Program-made: the position numbers and the translations under genes
The notes under the pieces: generated by a model
The model's database searches: none
What the model saw: the letters and a program-made list of their open reading frames with translations, nothing else
Told to the model about the DNA's origin: nothing
Shown: in pieces, positions 34,705 to 43,603 of the stretch
Layout of the letters: each line of letters starts with the position of its first letter
Position numbering within the stretch: position 1 is the stretch's first letter
DNA from: an uncultured Chitinophagales bacterium
Lineage (GTDB): Bacteria; Bacteroidota; Bacteroidia; Chitinophagales; UBA2359
DNA length: 64,000 bases
NCBI GenBank assembly: GCA_937927195.1
Contig: CALBCY010000171.1
Coordinates: 1 to 64,000, forward strand
Direction: 5' to 3'

Positions 34705-34759
34705 AAAAAAAACGCCCGATTCATTGTGCGATTCATTGTTTATGAATCGGGCGTTTTTT
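34705..34759. terminator. Bidirectional terminator between convergent genes
   Basis: AAAACGCCCGATTCAT pairs with ATGAATCGGGCGTTTT (right arm 34742-34759), with A-runs and T-runs on both sides. It serves the M61 gene (+) and the CIA30 gene (-), whose stop codon it touches. Confidence 0.92.
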
Positions 34760-35285
34760 ATTTCAATTCAATTTTATCAATTTTCAAAGCAAAACTTTCC
34801 GCTTCCTTATTGCCAATTAAAAAACCCACTTCTTCCATTGATTCTCCAGAAAAGTTATTCATATCCAACATTCGACCTCGAAAAGCGGGCTTCATTTCAC
34901 TAAAAGGAATTTCAATCGTCTCCCACTCTCCTGTAGTGGTGAAATTATTGATGTACGAATAATAATCATTGAGATTGGCTTTTGTTCTCAGTTGATAATT
35001 CTTTCCATCTCCTTTTAAGCGGACCACAAATTTGCTGAATTCATCAGCTTTCAAAGCTTCAAAACGACAACGCACTGAAGAGAAACCTCCATTGTTTTCA
35101 AGTGAAACGTCTCCGGAGAAAACCGCATGACCTTCTGAATCAAACTGTACATTTCCCGTTGAGCGTCCGCCCATCACAACATCATCGACTACAATCCAAT
35201 TGGATAAATCATTGTCTTGCTTGCAATCAAATATACTATATGAGTTAACAGTCATTATTATTAAAATTATTGATAGTAGAGACAC
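34758..35285 (-). CDS. CIA30-family protein (NADH:ubiquinone oxidoreductase intermediate-associated protein 30 fold)
   Basis: 175 residues with a galactose-binding-like CIA30 domain: SNWIVVDDVVMGGRSTGN, ENNGGFSSVRCRF, NNFTTTGEWETIEIPFSEM, GRMLD and IGFLIGNKEAE-like end. In mitochondria CIA30 is a complex I assembly factor; bacterial members are of unknown function and often appear outside nuo clusters, as here. The frame opens with GTG 35285, giving a short hydrophobic leader; ATG 35255 is the alternative and would leave almost no leader. Localisation is therefore uncertain. Confidence 0.85.
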   Translation of the reverse strand: MSLLSIILIIMTVNSYSIFDCKQDNDLSNWIVVDDVVMGGRSTGNVQFDSEGHAVFSGDVSLENNGGFSSVRCRFEALKADEFSKFVVRLKGDGKNYQLRTKANLNDYYSYINNFTTTGEWETIEIPFSEMKPAFRGRMLDMNNFSGESMEEVGFLIGNKEAESFALKIDKIELK

Positions 35286-35434
35286 GTTTTTTGTTTGAAA
35301 GTGAATTCCAAAAAAGCAATCAGAATGATTTGATTAAGGAAATTTTAAACCTAAATTATAAGATTACAACAAGAATTAAACTCCAAATGTTTTTAAATCT
35401 CCATGAATATCTTTCAAGGATTGTATTCAAAAAA

Positions 35435-35485
35435 AATCCCATTGATTTACTTTTTGTTAATGAACAAAAGTAAATCAATGGGATT
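35435..35485 (-). terminator. Terminator after the first cyclophilin gene
   Basis: AATCCCATTGATTTAC... pairs with ...GTAAATCAATGGGATT (right arm 35463-35485), and the minus strand continues into a run of eight T. Confidence 0.9.
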
Positions 35486-35544
35486 ACTATATTGTTGGGA
35501 AGATAAATTGCCTTCCCACAACAATGCAGGCATTCAATTCGTGC

Positions 35545-36195
35545 CTACTTAACTTTCACTTTCAACATGATCACATCTTCATTTGGTCTGTTTCTTCCAT
35601 CTGCAGGCATCATTGCAATTTTATCAATTACTTCCATTCCTTTTACCAATTCACCAAACACCGTATATCCACCATCTAAATGTGGTGTGCCGCCATCTGT
35701 TTTAAAAATTTCACGTTGCTCATCCGTATACTTCATTCCAGACTTTTTTTCAAAGTTGTCCAATTCACTGTCCGAAAACTGTTTGCCCACAACAATGTAA
35801 AATTGACTTCCAGATGATTTCTTTTCTGGGTTACCCTGACCTTGTCTTGCGGCAGCCAAAGCACCTTTCTTATGTACCAAGCCTTCGACAAATTCAGCTG
35901 GTATTTTATAACCTGGACCGCCTTTCCCTAATGGTGCACCTTTCTTGGCCTCTTTAGAATCTGGATCACCACCCTGAATCATAAATTCAGGAATCACACG
36001 GTGAAATATTGTTCCATTGTAAAATCCATCCTTCGCAAGTTTGACAAAGTTGTCTCTGTGCTGAGGCGTCTCATTGTACAGTTTCATGATGATCTTGCCA
36101 TGATTGGTTTTGATTATTACTTTTCTCTCTTTCTGTGCGAAAGAAAATAGCGTTCCTGCAATCAAGAACGCTATTATTATACTTATTCTTTTCAT
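35545..36195 (-). CDS. Exported cyclophilin-type peptidyl-prolyl isomerase
   Basis: 216 residues: signal peptide (IIIAFLIAGTLFSFAQ) then a complete cyclophilin fold: HRDNFVKLAKDGFYNGTIFHRVIPEFMIQGGDPDS with the catalytic Arg in FHRVIPEF, ALAAARQGQGNPEKKSSGSQFYIVVGK, and GGYTVFGELVKGMEVIDKI. Catalyses proline cis-trans isomerisation in the periplasm. A bacterial insertion (about 115-150) lengthens the loop before the FGE strand. A close paralogue lies just upstream on the same strand, 95 bases away. Confidence 0.93.
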   Translation of the reverse strand: MKRISIIIAFLIAGTLFSFAQKERKVIIKTNHGKIIMKLYNETPQHRDNFVKLAKDGFYNGTIFHRVIPEFMIQGGDPDSKEAKKGAPLGKGGPGYKIPAEFVEGLVHKKGALAAARQGQGNPEKKSSGSQFYIVVGKQFSDSELDNFEKKSGMKYTDEQREIFKTDGGTPHLDGGYTVFGELVKGMEVIDKIAMMPADGRNRPNEDVIMLKVKVK

Positions 36196-36290
36196 AAAAT
36201 CTTCTTCTAATTTCTTCGATGGAGTAATACCATTGGAAACAATGATAAATCAACAGCATCGAGGTTTGTATTCTGTCTTATTACTTTATC

Positions 36291-36941
36291 CTATTTAGGG
36301 TATGCAACTGAAAACTTAACATCTTCATTTGGACGATCAGAACGATCTTTTGCAACCAAAGCGATTTTCTCAGCAATTTCAATTCCTTCAATTACTTCAC
36401 CAAAGACAGTATAATCACCATCTAAGAATGGTGTTCCACCTTCAGACATATAAACAGCTTTTTGTTCTTCAGTCAATGGCCTTTTCATTCTGCTAGCCAT
36501 TTGAGTCAATTCGGCATCAGCATATTTCTTACCTGTTACAACATAAAATTGGCTACCAGAAGATTTTTTTTCAGGATTTCCGGGACCTCCTTGTCGGGCA
36601 GCAGAAAGTGCTCCCCTCTTGTGAAACAATCCAGGTAAAATTTCAGCATCGACTTTGTAACCTGGCCCTCCAGTTCCCAATCGAGCTCCAGCGGCGGCTC
36701 CTTTCGAGTCAGGATCACCACCTTGAATCATAAATTGAGGTATTACGCGGTGAAACAACAAATCTTCATAAAAGCCTTCCTTTACCAGCTTCACGAAATT
36801 ATCTCTGTGCTTAGGAGTTTCATTGTACAATTTTATTTTCATATCCCCCATCGATGTATTGATAACGAGGATGGTTTCCTTTTCTGCACAGGAAGGCAGC
36901 AAAAGCATAACTGTTAAAAGAGCAAGTACTATTTTTTTCAT
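36291..36941 (-). CDS. Lipoprotein cyclophilin-type peptidyl-prolyl isomerase
   Basis: 216 residues. Signal peptide with lipobox (LLTVMLLLPSCAEKE), so it is probably a lipoprotein. Cyclophilin signatures: HRDNFVKLVKEGFYEDLLFHRVIPQFMIQGGDPDSKG, ALSAARQGGPGNPEKKSSGSQFYVVTGK, and GDYTVFGEVIEGIEIAEKIA. It is about as similar to the next cyclophilin as tandem duplicates are, but the two are anchored differently. Together with the PpiD-like protein at 37829 it makes a local folding-factor cluster. Confidence 0.93.
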   Translation of the reverse strand: MKKIVLALLTVMLLLPSCAEKETILVINTSMGDMKIKLYNETPKHRDNFVKLVKEGFYEDLLFHRVIPQFMIQGGDPDSKGAAAGARLGTGGPGYKVDAEILPGLFHKRGALSAARQGGPGNPEKKSSGSQFYVVTGKKYADAELTQMASRMKRPLTEEQKAVYMSEGGTPFLDGDYTVFGEVIEGIEIAEKIALVAKDRSDRPNEDVKFSVAYPK

Positions 36942-37103
36942 GGGTTAAATTAATTTTGAATAGATTTTAGGCGCTAGACTTTATACTATTATCAAACCTG
37001 GCGACAAAAAAATGATTTATTTTAAAAAATATTAAATTTCAACAAAACTTCACGAAGTGAAATCAAAATACGAAAACGTAAAACCATATAACTAAAAACC
37101 CTC

Positions 37104-37442
37104 TCAATCAGCCATATAATCCAAAATAAGTTCTTTTAAAAAGTATTCCTGCTGATCCAAACCTTCTGGCATTTCTTTGTGAGTCCGCTCAAAATGCGGC
37201 CAACCATCGTCATCTCGACCAACCGTTTGGAAATAGCCTTTGTTTTCCATTAAAGAACATACCGCAATGTGCATCAAATCTTGCTTCTCTTCTTTGGTAA
37301 ATGGACGGTGAAAATGTCCCAATTCCTGAACCCCGATCAAAAAAAGCATGCTTTGTAAATTAGGCTTGCGTCCAAAATCTGGTTTTACTTTGAAAAGTAG
37401 TCTCTGCCAGGCCAGTTCAATCTCCTTTTCTTTGTCCGTCAT
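37104..37442 (-). CDS. Conserved Bacteroidota protein of unknown function
   Basis: 112 residues from ATG 37442: MTDKEKEIELAWQRLLFKV, a Pro/Lys loop, FLIGVQELGHFHRPFTKEEKQDLMHIAVCSLM, and DDDGWPHFERTHKEMP. It looks like a small cytoplasmic helical protein family that I have seen near prolyl isomerase genes in this phylum, but no function is known. A start at 37523 would add a transmembrane-like stretch unlike the rest, so it was not used. A TATATTTG -7 box (37448-37455) sits just 6 bases before the chosen ATG. Confidence 0.75.
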   Translation of the reverse strand: MTDKEKEIELAWQRLLFKVKPDFGRKPNLQSMLFLIGVQELGHFHRPFTKEEKQDLMHIAVCSLMENKGYFQTVGRDDDGWPHFERTHKEMPEGLDQQEYFLKELILDYMAD

Positions 37443-37828
37443 GGCAGCAAATATACTCAAAACATGATGGTTTGGGAATCCCACAGACCTTGTTAAGAAA
37501 AAAATAATATATTTTCTCAACAAAGCATTCCCATTTTCTATTCAATGACTCTCTACTTCTCTTAACTTTTTCGATTCCTAAAGTTTCAGTTTACTCCAAA
37601 TTGGCTTCAAATTCCGAATCTTTATCACAATTTCTTCTAACTATTTGAGGTAATTATCGTTATTGTAAGAGAAAATCGCTCTTAAAAAGTCTATTTTAAA
37701 CTTTTATTAGCGTTAAAATGCCTAAAAACCGCCATTACTACTTATTTTCTTTATTTGTATGATCAATTTTTACTAACAAGATCGTATCTTCGCACACTAA
37801 TTTTTTGAATTTCTTGAAATAAATTAAT
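37443..37828. other. 386-base divergent intergenic region
   Basis: Between the divergent 37104-37442 and 37829-39940 genes. A TATATTTG box (minus) lies next to the left gene; TATCTTCG (37785-37792) is a near-consensus -7 box for the right one. No other structure seen. Confidence 0.4.
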
Positions 37829-39940
37829 ATGGCTTTAATAGGTAGAATTAGGCAAAATGTTGGCCTCCTTATCCTTCTAATTGGTATAGCAATACTTTCC
37901 TTCCTTTTGATGGACGTTTTTTCGGGTCCAGGATCAATGACAGGAGAATCGGTAAGTGCTGGATCAGTAAACGGATTGGCGGTAGATTATAATGCCTACC
38001 AGCAAAGAGTTCAGACAACCATTAACAATCAACAAAGGACGAACCCTAATTTGACAGATCAGCAGCGTTTGCAAGCTGAAGAATCAGCATGGGATTCTTA
38101 TGTTAAAGAGTTGCTAGCAGAAAAAGAGTATGAACAATTAGGTGTTAATGTTACCAAAGAGGAAATGAGAAACCTTTTTGTAGGAACAAACCCACACCCT
38201 GCATTGGCTGCTGAAGCTGCTTTCCAAAATCCTCAAACAGGTGTTTTTGACCCTGAATTAGTTAGAACCTACGAGGCTAACTTATTGGATGCTCCATCAA
38301 ATGCTGATCAAAACCAAATTCGCAATCAAGCGAATCAATGGAATCAGTTCAAAAAGTTTATTCGTCAGGATCAGCAAAGAAAAAAGTATAACAACTTAAT
38401 CAAAAAAGCAATATACATCCCTGGATGGATGGCTGAACAGAAAAATGCTGCTGCTAATAAAAAAGCAGACATTAACTATGTGATGATTCCTTATACAAAT
38501 GTTGACGATGCTTCTATCAATCTTTCTGATAGTGATTTGAGTTCTTATTTGAACAATCACATGTCAGAATACAAGCAAGAAGCAAGCAGCGATGTAGAAT
38601 TGATCAGCTTGGATATTGTTCCTTCTGAAGCAGATAAGCAAGAAGCTTTAAATAAAATCACTCAATCAATTAGTGGCTTTGCTTCTGCGCAAAATGATTC
38701 TGCTTTTGTAAGAATGAATTCTGATAGTCCACTTACTGGACAATATTATACCAGAAATCAGATTCCTTTTGCACAAAAAGATGCAATCATGAATTCTGCT
38801 ATCGGACAAGTAAGTGCGGCAGTTGAAGAAGGAAACACTTTGTACTCATACAAAGTAAGTGAAAGAGTTGCAGTTGCTGATTCAGTTAATTGTGGACACA
38901 TTCTTTTCAGAGTTAATCCAGGCGAGACTGATGTAGCTGCTAGAACAAAAATGGACAGCGTTTACAATTTAATCCTTACAGGAATGGATTTTGAAGAAGC
39001 GGCCAACAACAATACGGAAGATCAATCAGGTGTAAACAAAGGTGGAGACCTTGGTTGGGTTAAGCCTGGTACAATGTTAAAACAATTCAATGATGCTATC
39101 TTCTATGGTGGCGGAACAGGTGATGTTGTTAAATGTAGAACTCAAGCTGGATGGCACATTGCTAAAATTCACGAAGCAAACAAAACGAGTCAAGCAGTAA
39201 AAGTAGCTTTCATTACCAAAGATGTTATAGCAAGTACAGCAACAAGTAACCGTCTTTATTCAACTGCCAATGAATTCTCTTCGAGAAATAGAACAATTGA
39301 CGGTTTTAGAACAGCCGCTCAAGAAGCTGGATATGAAGTAAAAACTGCCCCATCTTTATCACAAAACGAATTTAATGTTCCTGGAATTGGTGCAAACAAC
39401 GAAATCGCTGCTTGGGCTTATGGAGCCGATGTTGGAGAAGTTTCTAAAGTGTTCATCATGGATGATAAATATGTTGTTGCTGCAGTAAGTAATAAAAGAA
39501 AAGCAGGAAATCCCAGCGTTGATGATGTTAGAATCCAATTGGAAAGTAAAGTAAGAAATATGAAGAAAGCTGAGCAAATTATTGCTGGTTTGGGTGCTAA
39601 CAGCGATATAAACAGTATTGCAAGTGCAAATAATGTTTCTGTAGCTTCTGCTTCTGGAATTTCATTCGATGGTTTCAGTTCTGATTTAGGTAGAGAACCT
39701 AAAGTTCAAGCTGCTGCTACTTCAATGGCTGCCAATTCAACTTCTAAGCCAATTGCTGGTGAAAAAGGTGTTTATGTTGTTCAAGTAACCAACATTACTG
39801 AACCAACTAATACTGACCTTACTTCATTCAAAAGCTCACAAGCTAACCTTCTACGTAATCAAGTAGACAACGGAGCGATGGAAGCAATCAAGAATGCTTC
39901 CGAAATCGAAGATGTTAGATACCAATTCAGAGGCAGATAA
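37829..39940 (+). CDS. Membrane-anchored PpiD/SurA-like peptidyl-prolyl isomerase
   Basis: 703 residues. One N-terminal membrane anchor (VGLLILLIGIAILSFLLMDVF) preceded by basic residues (GRIRQN), so most of the protein is periplasmic. A SurA_N-like helical region (about 40-200) follows, then a parvulin domain (about 345-455) beginning NCGHILFRVNPGE and including GGDLGWVKPGTML, AGWHIAKIHE. A long chaperone-like C-terminal segment (about 480-700) completes it. This is the PpiD layout. It assists folding of outer-membrane or secreted proteins at the inner-membrane surface. Near it are two cyclophilins. It is followed by a strong terminator. Confidence 0.9.
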   Translation: MALIGRIRQNVGLLILLIGIAILSFLLMDVFSGPGSMTGESVSAGSVNGLAVDYNAYQQRVQTTINNQQRTNPNLTDQQRLQAEESAWDSYVKELLAEKEYEQLGVNVTKEEMRNLFVGTNPHPALAAEAAFQNPQTGVFDPELVRTYEANLLDAPSNADQNQIRNQANQWNQFKKFIRQDQQRKKYNNLIKKAIYIPGWMAEQKNAAANKKADINYVMIPYTNVDDASINLSDSDLSSYLNNHMSEYKQEASSDVELISLDIVPSEADKQEALNKITQSISGFASAQNDSAFVRMNSDSPLTGQYYTRNQIPFAQKDAIMNSAIGQVSAAVEEGNTLYSYKVSERVAVADSVNCGHILFRVNPGETDVAARTKMDSVYNLILTGMDFEEAANNNTEDQSGVNKGGDLGWVKPGTMLKQFNDAIFYGGGTGDVVKCRTQAGWHIAKIHEANKTSQAVKVAFITKDVIASTATSNRLYSTANEFSSRNRTIDGFRTAAQEAGYEVKTAPSLSQNEFNVPGIGANNEIAAWAYGADVGEVSKVFIMDDKYVVAAVSNKRKAGNPSVDDVRIQLESKVRNMKKAEQIIAGLGANSDINSIASANNVSVASASGISFDGFSSDLGREPKVQAAATSMAANSTSKPIAGEKGVYVVQVTNITEPTNTDLTSFKSSQANLLRNQVDNGAMEAIKNASEIEDVRYQFRGR

Positions 39941-39980
39941 TCACGCTGATTTTAGGTATTATAGAATAAAAAATAATGAA

Positions 39981-40010
39981 GCCCGGACCAATTGGTCCGG
40001 GCTTTTTTTA
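39981..40010 (+). terminator. Rho-independent terminator after the PpiD-like gene
   Basis: GCCCGGACCAATTGGTCCGGGC is a 22-base perfect palindrome (shown in part by its halves), followed by TTTTTTTATTTTT. Stem core GCCCGGACC / GGTCCGGGC. Confidence 0.95.
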
Positions 40011-40134
40011 TTTTTGCATTGGTTTTGGGAATGCTTATCCTTTTTTTTGTGTTTACGTAATAATAAAATATTACAACAAGGACCGAATCAAAGATTATTA
40101 AAGCATTGCCAAAAAAAATTGAATAATATCATTT

Positions 40135-41637
40135 ATGGAAAAGTCAACTCTAAAAATATACAATTCACTTAAACGTGAAAAAGAATTATTCCAACCGCTC
40201 AACCCTCCATATGTAGGTCTTTATGTTTGCGGACCTACGGTTTACAGCGACGTGCATCTTGGCAATGTAAGAGCCAATCTTACCTTTGATGTCGTATTCA
40301 GATATTTAACTCATTTGGGCTACAAAGTGCGCTATGTGCGTAATATTACTGACGTGGGACACCTGGTTGGCGATTTGGACGAAGGCGAGGATAAAATTGC
40401 AAAAAAAGCAAGATTAGAAAACTTGGAACCAATGGAAATCGTCCAACGGTACACCAATGGATTTCACGATGTAATGCAAATTTACAATATCCTCCCACCA
40501 AGCATTGAACCAACAGCAACCGGACACATTATTGAGCAAATTGAAATGGTTCAAAGAATCATAGAGAATGGTTATGCTTATGAATCAAATGGCTCGGTTT
40601 ATTTTGATGTTCCCAAGTACAACGAAAAACATCCTTACGGACAATTATCTGGACGAAAAGTTGATGAACTTTTATCAGGAACAAGAGAAAACTTGGAAGG
40701 CAGTTCAGAAAAACAAAGCCCTCTCGACTTTGCCATTTGGAAAAAAGCAGATAAAGGCCACATCATGCGATGGAACTCTCCATGGGGACTAGGATTCCCT
40801 GGCTGGCATTTGGAATGCTCAGTTATGAGTACCAAATATCTTGGATTGACTTTCGACATACACGGAGGAGGAATGGATCTTTTGTTCCCACACCATGAAT
40901 GTGAAATCGCTCAATCTGTTGCTGCTGACGGACAAGAACCTGTTAAATACTGGATGCATAACAATATGCTTACTGTAAATGGCACCAAGATGAGTAAATC
41001 ATTAGGAAATTCATTTCTTCCACATGAGCTTATTGCAGGCGACCACGATTTATTGGAAAAAGGTTTCAGTGCCATGACCACTAGATTCTTTATGCTAATG
41101 TCGCACTACGCAAGCACACTCGATTTTTCAAACGATGCATTAATGGCAGCAGAAAAAGGCTTCCAAAGATTGATGAATGCCAATAAATTGCTCGAGAAAC
41201 TCACTTATGATGGCGATGACAATAACTATGACCTAAGTCAGACAAAAGAAATTGACGATTTATTGGATCAGGCATTTGAACACATGAATGATGATTTTGG
41301 AACGCCTCAATGTATTGCCCGTCTCTTTGACCTTTCAAAGAAAATCAATTCTTACTACGAAAAACAATTGTCAATCAATGATCTGAATAGCCAGACATTT
41401 AATAGACTAAAAGAGACTTTCCCAAAAATCATTTTTGACATCTTAGGCTTAAAAGATGAAAGCTCAGGAAATGACAACGGAGCAATGGATGGATTGATGG
41501 AGCTAATTTTGAACATCAGAAAAGATGCAAGAGATAAAAAAGACTGGGATACTTCCGATAAAATCAGAAACGTTCTTAATACCTTAAACATCGTTGTAAA
41601 AGATGGCAAAGAAGGAACAAATTGGACGATCAATTAA
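40135..41637 (+). CDS. cysS: Cysteine--tRNA ligase
   Basis: 500 residues, class I aminoacyl-tRNA synthetase charging tRNA-Cys. [19 protein letters not shown] contains the HIGH motif (HLGN from His41) and the first zinc Cys; ECSVMS and HHECE supply the others; KMSKSLGN (from Lys285) is the KMSKS loop. The C-terminal anticodon-binding part (about 380-500) is complete. ATG 40135 is right before the first core residues. The gene is alone, after a terminator. Confidence 0.97.
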   Translation: MEKSTLKIYNSLKREKELFQPLNPPYVGLYVCGPTVYSDVHLGNVRANLTFDVVFRYLTHLGYKVRYVRNITDVGHLVGDLDEGEDKIAKKARLENLEPMEIVQRYTNGFHDVMQIYNILPPSIEPTATGHIIEQIEMVQRIIENGYAYESNGSVYFDVPKYNEKHPYGQLSGRKVDELLSGTRENLEGSSEKQSPLDFAIWKKADKGHIMRWNSPWGLGFPGWHLECSVMSTKYLGLTFDIHGGGMDLLFPHHECEIAQSVAADGQEPVKYWMHNNMLTVNGTKMSKSLGNSFLPHELIAGDHDLLEKGFSAMTTRFFMLMSHYASTLDFSNDALMAAEKGFQRLMNANKLLEKLTYDGDDNNYDLSQTKEIDDLLDQAFEHMNDDFGTPQCIARLFDLSKKINSYYEKQLSINDLNSQTFNRLKETFPKIIFDILGLKDESSGNDNGAMDGLMELILNIRKDARDKKDWDTSDKIRNVLNTLNIVVKDGKEGTNWTIN

Positions 41638-41788
41638 TAGATTAGTACAAAGTGTTTAGTATTAGGTAAAAAGACGTAAAATGTGGAAGTTTAAGTGAAA
41701 TTACAATCCACCCTGAAGTCTTGTTACTTTGTACTCTAAGCGCGGCGATCTTTATAAACGCAGCGATATAAATATAAAACATTAAATA

Positions 41789-42808
41789 ATGACCAAACCT
41801 CTCCTAAATCATGGAATTTACCTGCTCAGTGCTTTACTGATTTGCACGATGTTTATTTCATCTTGCCAATCAGATGCAGAGACAAAACCGCCGCCGCCGA
41901 AAACCAATTCGAGTCAAAACACTAAACCAAAACCAGCTGTGAACTATCCGGAATTTAGTGGAGAATCTGCTTATGATTTTGTTGCCAAACAAGTGGAGTT
42001 TGGGCCTAGAGTTCCAGGGACATCTGAACATTTGGCTTGTGCAGAATGGCTGGAAAAAACATTCAAGCAATATGCTGATGAAACCATTGTTCAATCAGAT
42101 CAGGTAACCGTTTACAATGGCAAACAGGTTCCTATGTACAACATCATTGGCAGCTTTAATCCTGACAGCAAAAAACGCATTTTATTGTCTGCTCACTGGG
42201 ATACACGTCCTTTCGCTGATCAAGATACAGAGCGTGAAAACGAACCAATAGCTGGAGCAAATGACGGAGGAAGTGGAGTGGCTGTTTTGTTAGAATTGGC
42301 TAAAATTTTAAAAGCAAACCCACTCAAGGACCTTGGCGTTGATTTGGCTCTTTGGGATGTCGAAGATTACGGCAAAGGTGCTGCTGAAACATATTGCCTT
42401 GGAAGCCAATACTGGTCAAAAACGCCTCACAAGCCTGGTTACAAAGCTCAATTTGGAATCAACCTGGACATGGTTGGTGCAAAGGGCGGAATTTTTTATC
42501 AAGAAGGTTATTCCAGACAATTTGCAAATCACATAGTGTCCAAAGTTTGGAGTGCAGCACACAAAGCTGGATACAGCGGATATTTCCCTTTCGAAAAATG
42601 CAGAGAAATCACAGATGACCATGTCTTTGTAAACGCCATCGCAAAAATTCCAATGATCGATATCATCCAGTATGATGAATACTCTCAAAACGGATTTTTC
42701 AAACACTGGCATACGCATGGTGACAATATGGACATCATAGACAAAAGAACATTAAAAGCTGTGGGCCAAACCATGGTTAGAGTTATTTACAACGAAGACG
42801 TTCATTGA
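41789..42808 (+). CDS. M28-family lipoprotein, glutaminyl-peptide cyclotransferase-like
   Basis: 339 residues. Lipobox with Cys26 (FISSCQSD), a Pro/Lys linker, then an M28 zinc-hydrolase fold: SAHWDTRPFADQD, GANDGGSGVAVLLELA, DVEDYGKGAAETYCLGSQYW, NLDMVGAKGG, and FFKHWHTHGDNMD. These match bacterial relatives of glutaminyl cyclase (single-zinc members with DxE and a late His), which convert N-terminal Gln to pyroglutamate; a plain aminopeptidase is the alternative. Periplasmic or surface location is inferred from the lipobox. It overlaps the next gene by four bases. Confidence 0.88.
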   Translation: MTKPLLNHGIYLLSALLICTMFISSCQSDAETKPPPPKTNSSQNTKPKPAVNYPEFSGESAYDFVAKQVEFGPRVPGTSEHLACAEWLEKTFKQYADETIVQSDQVTVYNGKQVPMYNIIGSFNPDSKKRILLSAHWDTRPFADQDTERENEPIAGANDGGSGVAVLLELAKILKANPLKDLGVDLALWDVEDYGKGAAETYCLGSQYWSKTPHKPGYKAQFGINLDMVGAKGGIFYQEGYSRQFANHIVSKVWSAAHKAGYSGYFPFEKCREITDDHVFVNAIAKIPMIDIIQYDEYSQNGFFKHWHTHGDNMDIIDKRTLKAVGQTMVRVIYNEDVH

Positions 42809-43518
42809 AAATTCCCATTTTATACGAAGATGATTACATCCTAGCTGTCAACAAACCAGCTGGAATTCAAATCCACTTTAACAAGCTGTCCAAAGGAGAG
42901 CCTTTTCTTCTTCAATTTCTAGAAGAGCAAACAGGATCAACACTCACTGCCATTCACCGATTGGATCGTGCAACTGAAGGCATCGTCTTGTTTGCAAAGC
43001 AAAAGGAAAAAAGCGAGGCCTTTTACAACTTGTTTAGGGAAAGAAAAATCGAAAAAAAATATCTTTGTTTGGTCAATGGCAACATTCCTGGAGAAGGTGA
43101 AATTGAGATAAAAATCAATGCCAATAAAAACCAAGAGAAGCAAGAAGCGCTGACCCTTTTTGAACGACTCAAATCTTTTGAAACAACCAAGCCAGCTGAT
43201 GACATTTACAACGAACATTTTGACAAAGATTTTTTTCCAAAAAAATGTTCTCTACTTTCCGTCCAACCACTCACAGGCAGAAAACATCAAATCAGAATTC
43301 ATCTTCAAAAATTGGGTTTCTCAATAATTGGAGACAAACGATATGGATATAAACGTTGCAACTTGTTTTATAGAATTTTCTTTAAAAGCAGCGGAATGTT
43401 CCTACAGGCAAAATCATTAAAATTCATACATCCATTTCACGAAAAAGAGACATTGATTGAAGCTGAAGAAAGTAAAATTTTCAAGAATGCAATGAATCTT
43501 TTAAATACTCCTGAATAA
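42805..43518 (+). CDS. RluA-family pseudouridine synthase
   Basis: 237 residues. Catalytic Asp54 in IHRLDRATEGIVLFAK, NKPAGIQIHF at the N-terminus and LTGRKHQIRIHLQKLGFSIIGDKRYG at the C-terminal side. No S4 domain. rRNA or tRNA target cannot be told. Start: the family begin (ILYEDDYILAVNKPAG) is immediately after the previous stop; TTG 42805 is the only start codon there, overlapping the upstream stop (TTGA), a sign of translational coupling. Confidence 0.88.
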   Translation: MKIPILYEDDYILAVNKPAGIQIHFNKLSKGEPFLLQFLEEQTGSTLTAIHRLDRATEGIVLFAKQKEKSEAFYNLFRERKIEKKYLCLVNGNIPGEGEIEIKINANKNQEKQEALTLFERLKSFETTKPADDIYNEHFDKDFFPKKCSLLSVQPLTGRKHQIRIHLQKLGFSIIGDKRYGYKRCNLFYRIFFKSSGMFLQAKSLKFIHPFHEKETLIEAEESKIFKNAMNLLNTPE

Positions 43519-43520
43519 TG

Positions 43521-43562
43521 TTTGAGTTATTGGTTTGAGTTTATTGGTTTGAGTTTATTGTA
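43521..43562. repeat. 14-mer tandem repeat TTTGAGTTTATTGG, 3 copies
   Basis: Imperfect TTTGAGTTATTGG / TTTGAGTTTATTGG / TTTGAGTTTATTG, just after the pseudouridine synthase stop. Slippage-type minisatellite. Confidence 0.7.
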
Positions 43563-43603
43563 AAATGCAAAAGAATAATTGAAGGAGTTCAACTAAAATC
43601 GAT

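Noticed and set aside
35270-35473. 67-codon plus-strand frame
   Set aside because: Runs through the stem of the terminator at 35435-35485 and has no start context.
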